The notes under the pieces are model-generated. The model ran no database searches and had not been told where the DNA came from. It was given only the letters and a program-made list of their open reading frames with translations. The position numbers were made by a program, and so were the translations under genes. Below, one piece after another: positions 5,943-9,782 of a DNA stretch of 10,287 bases; positions within the stretch are counted from its first letter, which is position 1; each line of letters begins with the position of its first letter. The stretch comes from JAEUSF01 sp964484145 (GTDB lineage: Bacteria > Patescibacteriota > Doudnabacteria > UBA920), in NCBI GenBank assembly GCA_964484145.1, contig CAZAED010000032.1, forward strand, positions 1-10,287, in the 5' to 3' direction.

Positions 5943-5965
5943 AAAAACCGTCCGCCTCAGCGGAC
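5943..5965 (-). terminator. Rho-independent terminator after tRNA-Pro
   Basis: On the minus strand GTCCGC, loop TGAG, GCGGAC, then GGTTTTT. It is a perfect 6-bp GC-rich stem 25 nt after the CCA end of the tRNA. Confidence 0.85.
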
Positions 5966-5989
5966 AGATTCTAATAATTTACGTTTCAG

Positions 5990-6063
5990 TGGTCGGGCTG
6001 CAGGGAATTGAACCCTGTCTACACCCACCCCATGGGCGCGTACTACCGGTATACGACAGCCCG
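5990..6063 (-). tRNA. tRNA-Pro (anticodon GGG)
   Basis: It folds as a complete 74-nt cloverleaf with encoded CCA. The acceptor is CGGGCTG/CAGCCCG with the C1:G72 pair typical of bacterial tRNA-Pro. The D arm is GTAT/GTAC with a short loop containing GG. The anticodon stem is CGCCC/GGGTG with loop ATGGGGT (T33, anticodon GGG, G37), the variable loop is 4 nt, and the T arm is CAGGG-TTCAATT-CCCTG; the discriminator is A73. It reads CCC/CCU proline codons. It has its own terminator, and a candidate promoter lies at 6090-6098. Confidence 0.95.
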
Positions 6064-6089
6064 ATCACTAAAAAACAAATTGTCTGATT

Positions 6090-6098
6090 ATTTTAGCA
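6090..6098 (-). promoter_or_regulatory. Candidate extended -10 (TGCTAAAAT) for tRNA-Pro
   Basis: TGCTAAAAT (5/6 match in the hexamer plus TGn) lies about 27 nt before the tRNA 5' end and downstream of the terminator at 6108-6139. No clear -35. Confidence 0.4.
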
Positions 6099-6107
6099 AA
6101 ATAAAAC

Positions 6108-6139
6108 AAAAAAAAGAAGGCCTCGGGATCAAGACCTTC
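6108..6139 (-). terminator. Rho-independent terminator of the two-gene unknown operon
   Basis: On the minus strand GAAGGTCT, loop TGATCCCG, AGGCCTTC (8 bp with one G-T pair), then T8. It overlaps the TGA stop of the upstream small gene by 2 nt, closing that operon. Confidence 0.9.
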
Positions 6140-6425
6140 AGATAGGTGCACGTCGCCCAACCTGCGGGGACGCTCTACCCCGGACGTACTCCAGAAATTT
6201 TTTACGCTCCCGGAGTGGGTGGTGAGGGGGAGACTGACCCAAAATCTGCTCGTGCTCAAAAGCATAGCTTGTAGCTAGTGTCCCAATAACTACAAGCTGC
6301 TCGTTACTCGGGACCGTCTTGTATCCAGCCGCTGCCTGAATCAATCTCGCCAGCTTCTCTTCCAACTCAACGAGGTTTTGGCTATTGACATTGACGGGGG
6401 CGTGAAACCACATAACCTTTGGCAT
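6138..6425 (-). CDS. Hypothetical protein, second gene of a GC-rich two-gene operon
   Basis: A 95-residue protein I do not recognise. It starts MPKVMWFHAPVNVNSQNLVE, runs through a likely amphipathic helix (LVELEEKLARLIQAAAG, about 18-34), a hydrophobic strand-like piece (NEQLVVIGTLATSYAF, 41-56) and a basic, His/Pro/Arg-rich C-terminus (PPHHPLRERKK, then RGRASPQVGRRAPI). There is no signal peptide or transmembrane helix and no Cys. The ATG at 6425 overlaps the stop of the preceding gene (TAATG), and an AAGGAG lies 11 nt before it, inside that gene's last codons, so the two are co-translated. Local GC is high: line 6181-6240 counts 35 of 60, against 19 of 60 at 541-600. Together with the Shine-Dalgarno use, this suggests a different origin from the housekeeping genes. 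An out-of-frame 65-codon frame overlapping its end is not real. Confidence 0.65.
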   Translation of the reverse strand: MPKVMWFHAPVNVNSQNLVELEEKLARLIQAAAGYKTVPSNEQLVVIGTLATSYAFEHEQILGQSPPHHPLRERKKFLEYVRGRASPQVGRRAPI

Positions 6426-6655
6426 TACCGTTGTTTCTCCTTGAAATGGCTAAGTATCAACAGGCTCCTACCTTGCGCATCAACCTCATAGCGATAGCAG
6501 TACGTTACGCCGCCCGTGCTTATCCTTTCTGAGTCAAGCACAGTCAGCGTGAATTTAGTTAGCAGCGATACATTCAGCACGATTCTGTTCCCAGGCTTCA
6601 GGACCTGAGGAGTGATCTCCGGCATATTTACAAAACTATGGATGTCTCCAAACAT
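6425..6655 (-). CDS. Hypothetical protein, first gene of a GC-rich two-gene operon
   Basis: I take the start as ATG 6655, giving 76 residues beginning MFGDIHSFVNMPEITPQVLK, because GGAGG lies exactly 5 nt upstream (GGAGGATTTTATG). An ATG at 6697 would add 14 residues but has no ribosome-binding site. The protein alternates hydrophobic and polar residues (PGNRIVLNVSLLTKFTLTVLDS, then VTYCYRYEVDAQGRSLLIL) and should be mostly beta strands. It has no transmembrane helix or signal peptide. I do not recognise a family. It is translationally coupled to the next gene (TAATG). Upstream lie a TTGACA/TAATAT promoter (6863-6891) and a structured leader with two stable hairpins (6739-6839), so expression may be controlled in the leader. 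Confidence 0.65.
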   Translation of the reverse strand: MFGDIHSFVNMPEITPQVLKPGNRIVLNVSLLTKFTLTVLDSERISTGGVTYCYRYEVDAQGRSLLILSHFKEKQR

Positions 6656-6738
6656 AAAATCCTCCATTTTCGATATGCGCACTGTTTCAGCGCCCAAAAG
6701 TGCGGCTAAATTTTAGCCGGGCTTTTGGAAAATGAAAC

Positions 6739-6776
6739 AAATTTAAAACCCCTCCGGCAAGGAGGGGTTTAAATTT
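6739..6776 (-). terminator. Strong hairpin in the leader of the unknown operon (attenuator-like)
   Basis: Arms of 16-17 nt pair around a GGCAA loop (plus strand), with a GC core CCCCTCC/GGAGGGG extended by AAATTTAAA. On the minus strand the core is followed by TTTTAAATTT, so it could stop part of the transcription about 80 nt before the first gene; it is nearly symmetrical and may work both ways. Whether it is a terminator or an mRNA-stabilising structure cannot be decided from sequence. Confidence 0.55.
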
Positions 6777-6785
6777 AAAGTAAAC

Positions 6786-6839
6786 TTAAACAGCCGCCTG
6801 CCGATCAGGGGTAATAATAACTATAATAAGGCTGTTTAA
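6786..6839 (-). promoter_or_regulatory. Second leader structure: 10-bp stem enclosing a small hairpin
   Basis: TTAAACAGCC (6786-6795) pairs perfectly with GGCTGTTTAA (6830-6839). Inside is CCTG-CCGAT-CAGG (6797-6809) plus an A/T-rich single-stranded part. It falls between the predicted start site of the unknown operon and the strong hairpin at 6739-6776. No match to a known riboswitch consensus was recognised. Confidence 0.45.
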
Positions 6840-6846
6840 TTGGAAT

Positions 6847-6891
6847 TTCATAACTTATGAATATATTAAATAAAAATAAAAATGTTGTCAA
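6847..6891 (-). promoter_or_regulatory. Promoter of the unknown operon with a palindrome at the start site
   Basis: On the minus strand TTGACA (6886-6891), a 17-nt spacer and TAATAT (6863-6868). The predicted start near 6856 falls inside a perfect 15-bp palindrome, TTCATAACTTATGAA (6847-6861), which has the size and position of a repressor operator. On the plus strand the same DNA offers TTGGAA-N16-TATATT (6840-6867) in the opposite direction. Confidence 0.55.
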
Positions 6892-6905
6892 ATATTTAAA
6901 AAAGT

Positions 6906-6978
6906 GAGCGCCCGGATCACTTTGTTTATTACTTTGTACTGGTTGGTACTAGGTAGGTTAACAAAGTGATGGGCGCTC
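6906..6978. other. Long imperfect hairpin (19 bp) with a 33-nt loop
   Basis: GAGCGCCC (6906-6913), a 2-nt GG bulge, then ATCACTTTGTT (6916-6926) pair with AACAAAGTGAT (6960-6970) and GGGCGCTC (6971-6978). The loop contains the related words TTGTACTGG and TTGGTACTAGG. It lies in a stretch without genes. On the minus strand it is followed by ACTTTTTT, so it could terminate transcripts from the CxxC gene; on the plus strand it would be the body of a small RNA ending at the terminators at 7019-7058. Confidence 0.55.
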
Positions 6979-6983
6979 GAGGG

Positions 6984-7030
6984 AAGAGCTTAGTATGATT
7001 ACGAAACGAGATAAATAAAAGCTCTTTTTT
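6984..7030 (+). terminator. Terminator-like hairpin with a long loop
   Basis: AAGAGCTT (6984-6991) pairs with AAGCTCTT (7019-7026), and T6 follows the GC part (7025-7030). The 27-nt loop is long for a terminator. It is the first of two plus-strand T-tailed hairpins in tandem. Confidence 0.45.
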
Positions 7031-7036
7031 GGTTTT

Positions 7037-7058
7037 AACTTCCTCCTGGAAGTTTTTT
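7037..7058 (+). terminator. Rho-independent terminator, plus strand
   Basis: AACTTCC, loop TCCT, GGAAGTT and a T6 run (7053-7058). It is a compact, typical terminator although no plus-strand protein gene precedes it, which implies a non-coding plus-strand transcript from the 6840-7030 region. Confidence 0.65.
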
Positions 7059-7065
7059 GTGTACA

Positions 7066-7158
7066 CCGGATGCAGTTTCCGGGGCAAAATTGGGGTAGGG
7101 CGGATCGAGCGATGTTCGAGAGGCCGTGGTTACGGTCATTTGGGGACTCTCCCCGCCC
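7066..7158. other. GC-rich multi-hairpin stretch, possible structured RNA or 3' UTR
   Basis: A non-coding stretch with several nested pairings: CCGGA/TCCGG (7066-7082), GGGC (7098-7101) with GCCC (7155-7158) closing three elements, TCGA/TCGA around 7105-7118, GGCCGT-GGTT-ACGGTC (7122-7137, 6 bp with one G-T), and GGGGA-CTC-TCCCC (7142-7154). On the minus strand it is the 3' region of the CxxC gene. It matches no RNA family I can recognise (not RNase P, tmRNA or SRP RNA). The strand is undetermined. Confidence 0.35.
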
Positions 7159-7164
7159 ATAAAA

Positions 7165-7341
7165 TTAAGACGCGGTTTGAACAGTTTGTGCGGTTTGCAC
7201 CGCGGTTTCGGGGACTTTCAGGGGCTCTGTCAAAAGCAACGTAAAACAATCTTTACAGAGCTTTAGAGAAAACCCTCCTGATATAATCACCGGGAAAACT
7301 TTACACCTTGAGCATAGTTCCGAACTCTGCAAATTGCTCAT
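7165..7341 (-). CDS. Small zinc-ribbon-like CxxC/CxxC protein
   Basis: From ATG 7341 it is a 58-residue protein starting MSNLQSSELCSRCKVFPVII. Two CxxC knuckles (C10/C13 and C29/C32, as LCSRCK and KLCKDCF) are 15 residues apart, a typical spacing for one small zinc ribbon. A low-complexity tail rich in V, Q, T and A follows (VQTAQTVQTAS). Such ribbons bind nucleic acid or protein; no family is assigned. ATG 7341 is chosen because GGAG lies 6 nt upstream; ATG 7353 is also possible, and the longest frame (ATG 7416) runs through an inverted repeat and a likely promoter and is unlikely. A plus-strand frame overlapping its 3' end is considered a shadow. Confidence 0.7.
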   Translation of the reverse strand: MSNLQSSELCSRCKVFPVIISGGFSLKLCKDCFTLLLTEPLKVPETAVQTAQTVQTAS

Positions 7342-7375
7342 TCTCTTCTCCATAATTTCGTTGCGGACTTGTACC

Positions 7376-7423
7376 AAGATATTTGTCCGCAAAATTTTGT
7401 TCAAACTTTTAAACAAAATTTTG
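7376..7423 (-). promoter_or_regulatory. Candidate promoter and 12-bp inverted repeat before the CxxC gene
   Basis: TTGAAC (7399-7404), a 17-nt spacer and TATCTT (7376-7381) form a modest promoter. A perfect inverted repeat, CAAAATTTTGTT (7390-7401) and AACAAAATTTTG (7412-7423) around a 10-nt spacer, overlaps the -35. This arrangement resembles an operator, though it is AT-rich. Confidence 0.45.
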
Positions 7424-7444
7424 TAGAAATATCATCTACCCCAC

Positions 7445-7465
7445 AAAAAACCCGCTTCTGGCGGG
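7445..7465 (-). terminator. Rho-independent terminator of the candidate small RNA
   Basis: On the minus strand CCCGC, loop CAGAA, GCGGG, then T6. No protein gene ends directly upstream of it, so it closes either the small RNA or the tail of the parB/four-helix transcript. Confidence 0.85.
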
Positions 7466-7587
7466 ATGTAGTGTTTGTTTTAACTTTTTTAAGTTTACAT
7501 TTACACTTTTTCCCGCTCGCTCAAAACCACGGCCTTAATAAAGGTCGGGAGGCAGGAAATAAGATGTAAATTAACTTGGTTCATATT
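7445..7587 (-). ncRNA. Candidate structured small RNA (~140 nt), family unknown
   Basis: It has a consensus-like promoter immediately upstream (7594-7622), no open frame of note, and ends in a terminator (7445-7465). Pairings seen on the minus strand: TTTACAT (7564-7570) with ATGTAAA (7494-7500), extended by AAG/CTT across a bulge; TCCCG (7546-7550) with CGGGA (7511-7515); a CCTT-TATT-AAGG hairpin (7533-7544); an AACTT-AAAA-AAGTT hairpin (7481-7494, sharing one base with the outer stem), then the terminator. The nested 5'-to-3' stem suggests a discrete RNA rather than a leader. It does not resemble SRP RNA, RNase P RNA, tmRNA or a tRNA; 6S-like identity cannot be excluded. Confidence 0.5.
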
Positions 7588-7593
7588 GGTTGT

Positions 7594-7622
7594 ATATTAG
7601 GGTAATGCTTTAAGGATGTCAA
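7594..7622 (-). promoter_or_regulatory. Promoter for the candidate small RNA
   Basis: On the minus strand TTGACA (7617-7622, perfect -35), 17-nt spacer, TAATAT (7594-7599). The hexamers and spacing are the same as in the promoter at 6863-6891. Confidence 0.65.
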
Positions 7623-7646
7623 GAGAGATATCCACAAAGGAAATAT

Positions 7647-7674
7647 AAGATGTAGGATTTAAGATGTAAGATTT
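7647..7674. repeat. Tandem 14-bp repeat, inverted copy upstream of the four-helix gene
   Basis: AAGATGTAGGATTT (7647-7660) is followed directly by AAGATGTAAGATTT (7661-7674), 13 of 14 identical. AAGATGTAAGAT recurs inverted at 8052-8063 and in part at 7561-7569. The two sides bracket the four-helix-bundle gene. Confidence 0.65.
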
Positions 7675-8037
7675 TTAAGAGTTACTATTATTTTTAATTG
7701 TGCTATCACGAGTGCTGTACATAATGGCTGTAATTTCATCAGCTTCTTTTAACAAAGATTCAACTAAACTTGCTTGCATCAACCCTGACTCAATTATCAG
7801 CTCAAGCCAGAATACGCTTTCGTCGGACTCTTCAACGACAATTCCTAATTTTGCAATAAATTCTGCTTTAGATCTCGCTCTGCAAGCAGCCCTATAATTT
7901 GCCGCCACTGCTGTTGCGGATCTAAGTAACTGGTCGCCAATTACTTTACTGACGCTATTTTTTGGCAATGACTGAACCAACCTTATAACTCTTAATGCAA
8001 ATATTTTTGTTCTTTGTTTAAGTTCCTGCTTGTCCAT
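7675..8037 (-). CDS. Four-helix-bundle protein (S23 / 23S rRNA intervening-sequence protein family)
   Basis: A 120-residue all-helical protein. The family signature is very clear: LKQRTKIFALRVIRLVQSLP (6-25), QLLRSATAVAANYRAACRAR (36-55), SKAEFIAKLGIVVEESDES (56-74) and FWLELIIESGL (76-86). Members were first seen in 23S rRNA intervening sequences but are mostly stand-alone; they form small oligomeric bundles, and the related Avd protein binds RNA in diversity-generating retroelements. The function of stand-alone members is unknown. It starts 32 nt after the parB stop and is probably co-transcribed; AGGAAATAAGATATG provides a modest Shine-Dalgarno. The gene is bracketed by a 12-bp inverted repeat (7661-7672 and 8052-8063), which may mean it was inserted here as a unit. 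Confidence 0.93.
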   Translation of the reverse strand: MDKQELKQRTKIFALRVIRLVQSLPKNSVSKVIGDQLLRSATAVAANYRAACRARSKAEFIAKLGIVVEESDESVFWLELIIESGLMQASLVESLLKEADEITAIMYSTRDSTIKNNSNS

Positions 8038-8051
8038 ATCTTATTTCCTAT

Positions 8052-8063
8052 ATCTTACATCTT
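8052..8063. repeat. Inverted copy of AAGATGTAAGAT upstream of the four-helix gene
   Basis: ATCTTACATCTT is the exact reverse complement of 7661-7672, about 380 bp away, on the other side of the four-helix gene and right after the parB stop codon. Confidence 0.65.
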
Positions 8064-8069
8064 ATATTA

Positions 8070-9143
8070 CTAGACTGTGAGATATCCCCCATTCCCCTGC
8101 TGCTGTTGTTCTGCCATTTTATGGACTATGTCATTTAGCTCTTCGTCGCTATAGAATTCTATAAGTATTTTTCCAACCTGTCCCTGGCGCTGAATTTTAA
8201 CCTGCGCGCCTAGTTTTATGCGAAGTTCAGACTCTAGTGCCATAAGCTTTGGGTCAGGCGCTGCCGCGTCCATACTGCGCTTGGTGGTAAGTTCCCTAAC
8301 TTTGCTTTCCACCTGCCTTACGGTCCAGTTTTCCTCCATTACCTTCCTAGCCATTAAAATAATTTTTTCGCCGTCTATTAAACCTAAAAGCGCTCTAGCA
8401 TGGCCTTCGCTAATTTTGCCGTCTATAACCAAGCGCTGAACTTCTGCGGGTAAGTTAAGCAAGCGTACTGTGTTAGCCACAGCCGGACGCGACTTACCTA
8501 CTTTTTTAGCCACCTCTTCCTGAGTTAGGCTAAACATGGTCATTAGCTTGCTGTAAGCAAGCGCTTCTTCTATAGGATTTAACTCTTGGCGCTGTATATT
8601 TTCTATTAAAGCAACTTCCAATTTAGTCTGGTCAACCATTTCTTCCTTAATAATAGCCGGCACGAACTTAAGACCGGCAAGCTGACTTGCCCTAAAACGC
8701 CTCTCGCCTACTACTAATTCGTATCCGGTTTCTGTTTTAACCACTACTAATGGCTGAATAACCCCATGCTCTTTTATGGAGTCAGAAAGTTCTTTAAGCG
8801 CCTGGGCTTCGAAAGTTTTTCTGGGCTGGAAAGGGTTTGGAACAATTTTATCTACCTCTATTTGGTCTATTCTCGCGCCTTCGTAAGAAACTTTCTCACT
8901 TATGCTTTCCATTGTAGGAAGCTTAGGAGCCGGCTCTTTTACTTCTTGCGGGGCGCTTGGTAATTCCGGCAAAACAGGTGCAGGCGCAATGGCGGGTTGC
9001 GCGGTTGGTTGATAGGACTGATAAGTCGTATCGGGTATATTAGTCGCATTAGGCACATTCAAAGGCACCGGCGCTGCTAAAGGAGGCTGGGTGTTTAAAG
9101 AATCTAAAGACTGAATTGTAATATTTGGCTGAATACCGTCCAT
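8070..9143 (-). CDS. parB: ParB/Spo0J chromosome-partitioning protein with a long disordered N-terminus
   Basis: A 357-residue ParB that loads on parS sites as a CTP-dependent clamp and spreads to organise chromosome segregation with ParA and SMC. Motifs run in order: NPFQPRK (103-109, box I), IKEHGVIQPLVV (123-134), GERRFRA (146-152, CTP-binding/arginine patch), ENIQRQELNPIEEA (181-194), the helix-turn-helix LTQEEVAKKVGKSRPAVANTVRLLNLP (about 206-232, within the DNA-binding domain) and a C-terminal dimerisation domain (about 296-345) ending in Q/G-rich residues. The first ~90 residues are Pro/Ala/Gln/Asn-rich and disordered, much longer than in typical ParB. The start is ATG 9143 without Shine-Dalgarno, 33 nt after tRNA-Leu; an internal Met78 is the only shorter candidate near the folded part. 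No parA and no parS-like palindrome were seen in the window. Confidence 0.96.
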   Translation of the reverse strand: MDGIQPNITIQSLDSLNTQPPLAAPVPLNVPNATNIPDTTYQSYQPTAQPAIAPAPVLPELPSAPQEVKEPAPKLPTMESISEKVSYEGARIDQIEVDKIVPNPFQPRKTFEAQALKELSDSIKEHGVIQPLVVVKTETGYELVVGERRFRASQLAGLKFVPAIIKEEMVDQTKLEVALIENIQRQELNPIEEALAYSKLMTMFSLTQEEVAKKVGKSRPAVANTVRLLNLPAEVQRLVIDGKISEGHARALLGLIDGEKIILMARKVMEENWTVRQVESKVRELTTKRSMDAAAPDPKLMALESELRIKLGAQVKIQRQGQVGKILIEFYSDEELNDIVHKMAEQQQQGNGGYLTV

Positions 9144-9175
9144 AATTTTATTTTAAAGTTACTATCTTAAGCAAA

Positions 9176-9259
9176 TGGTGGCCAGGGAGGGAGTCGAACC
9201 CTCATGCCTTTCGGCGCGCGATTTTGAGTCGCGTGCGTCTGCCATTCCGCCACCCGGCC
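9176..9259 (-). tRNA. tRNA-Leu (anticodon CAA)
   Basis: A class II tRNA of 84 nt with encoded CCA. The acceptor is GGCCGGG/CCTGGCC with one G-T pair, then TG and the D stem GCG/CGC with loop GAATGGCAGA. The anticodon stem is CGCGA/TCGCG with loop CTCAAAA (T33, anticodon CAA, A37). The long variable arm is GCC-GAAA-GGC, the T arm GAGGG-TTCGACT-CCCTC, and the discriminator A73. It reads UUG codons. It lies between the PAP2 gene and parB and may be on the same transcript as parB. Confidence 0.96.
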
Positions 9260-9269
9260 TTCATTTGAT

Positions 9270-9283
9270 TAAGATATATCTTA
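9270..9283. promoter_or_regulatory. 14-bp palindrome just upstream of tRNA-Leu
   Basis: TAAGATATATCTTA is a perfect palindrome ending 10 nt before the tRNA 5' end. It contains TATATC, a possible -10 for the tRNA (minus strand), but no -35 or TGn is evident, so its role is uncertain. Confidence 0.35.
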
Positions 9284-9294
9284 GTTAACCTGTA

Positions 9295-9765
9295 TTAGAT
9301 TCTAGCAACAAAAGCCATAAAAATCAACCAAATACTGGCCAGCGCGGCACCAGCAAAAATGTCTATTGTGTAATGGTATAAAAGCTTTACGCGGCCATAG
9401 CTGGTTAATACGGCAGCTATAAATGCCGCTAGGCCTAATAAATAAAACCCGCTAAAAGCTAAAAAAAATGCTGCGTAAAACATAACTGCCGCGTGAGCAG
9501 AAGGAAAACTGGCTTGCCTAGTTTCCAAAGGAGAACCAAACAAAAGTGAGTGAGGTGGAATGACCCCTTTTACTTGGTAGGGCCTGGGTTTTTTGTAAAA
9601 AAAATAAATTAACTCACAGACCGCCCGCAGTATTATGCCGCCTAAGGTAATAAAAATGGCGGTTGGATAGTCTTTTATAATTAACAAATAAATTAAAACG
9701 GCGAGCCAAAAAAACACAGGCAATTTTATAGCCAAAAAAGTTTTAATTGAATTAGAACTTATCAT
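9295..9765 (-). CDS. PAP2-family membrane phosphatase (possible undecaprenyl-diphosphate phosphatase)
   Basis: A 156-residue protein with about five hydrophobic helices. The three-part phosphatase signature is recognisable: KKPRPYQ (58-64), FPSAHAAV (87-94, the PSGH motif with Ala for Gly and the catalytic His91) and YGRVKLLYHYTIDIFAG (123-139, with Arg125, His131, Asp135). The first Lys of the usual Kx6RP motif is Tyr55 here, so motif 1 is degenerate unless nearby Lys58/59 substitute. Members dephosphorylate lipid phosphates; small bacterial ones such as YbjG and PgpB act on undecaprenyl diphosphate at the outer face of the membrane. Its position next to uppP supports that role but does not prove it. 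The start is ATG 9765, 80 nt after the uppP stop, without Shine-Dalgarno; a T8 run lies just before it. Confidence 0.88.
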   Translation of the reverse strand: MISSNSIKTFLAIKLPVFFWLAVLIYLLIIKDYPTAIFITLGGIILRAVCELIYFFYKKPRPYQVKGVIPPHSLLFGSPLETRQASFPSAHAAVMFYAAFFLAFSGFYLLGLAAFIAAVLTSYGRVKLLYHYTIDIFAGAALASIWLIFMAFVARI

Positions 9766-9782
9766 CGTGAAAAAAAACCTGA

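Noticed and set aside
6068..6265. Minus-strand 65-codon frame at the end of the unknown operon
   Set aside because: It overlaps the 95-residue frame, which is coupled to its neighbour by TAATG and preceded by AAGGAG, and it runs through the terminator at 6108-6139.
7029..7244. Plus-strand 71-codon frame over the GC-rich stretch and the end of the CxxC gene
   Set aside because: It starts inside a terminator T run, has no ribosome-binding site, is Arg/Gly-rich as expected for a GC-rich shadow, and overlaps the convincing CxxC/CxxC gene antisense.
7341..7416. Longer start (ATG 7416) for the CxxC protein
   Set aside because: The added 25 residues are encoded across the inverted repeat and the candidate -10/-35 and have no ribosome-binding site, whereas ATG 7341 has GGAG at proper distance.
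6906..7587. Known RNAs: SRP RNA, RNase P RNA, tmRNA, T-box leader
   Set aside because: The conserved cores (for example the SRP GGAAGGAAGCAG region, the RNase P GAGGAAAGTCC start, the tmRNA tRNA-like ends, the T-box AGGGTGG) were not found on either strand by eye. A covariance scan would be needed to be sure.
6739..7672. CRISPR array or phage attachment sites
   Set aside because: The repeats are too few, too short and not regularly spaced; there are no cas, integrase or transposase genes in the window.
7417..8063. Diversity-generating retroelement (Avd-like four-helix protein plus structured RNA)
   Set aside because: No reverse transcriptase, no template/variable repeat pair with A-specific differences and no variable target gene are present. 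The four-helix protein alone is much more common outside such elements.
8000..9300. parS site near parB
   Set aside because: Nothing close to TGTTTCACGTGAAACA was found on reading; the palindromes seen (such as TAAGATATATCTTA) do not match.
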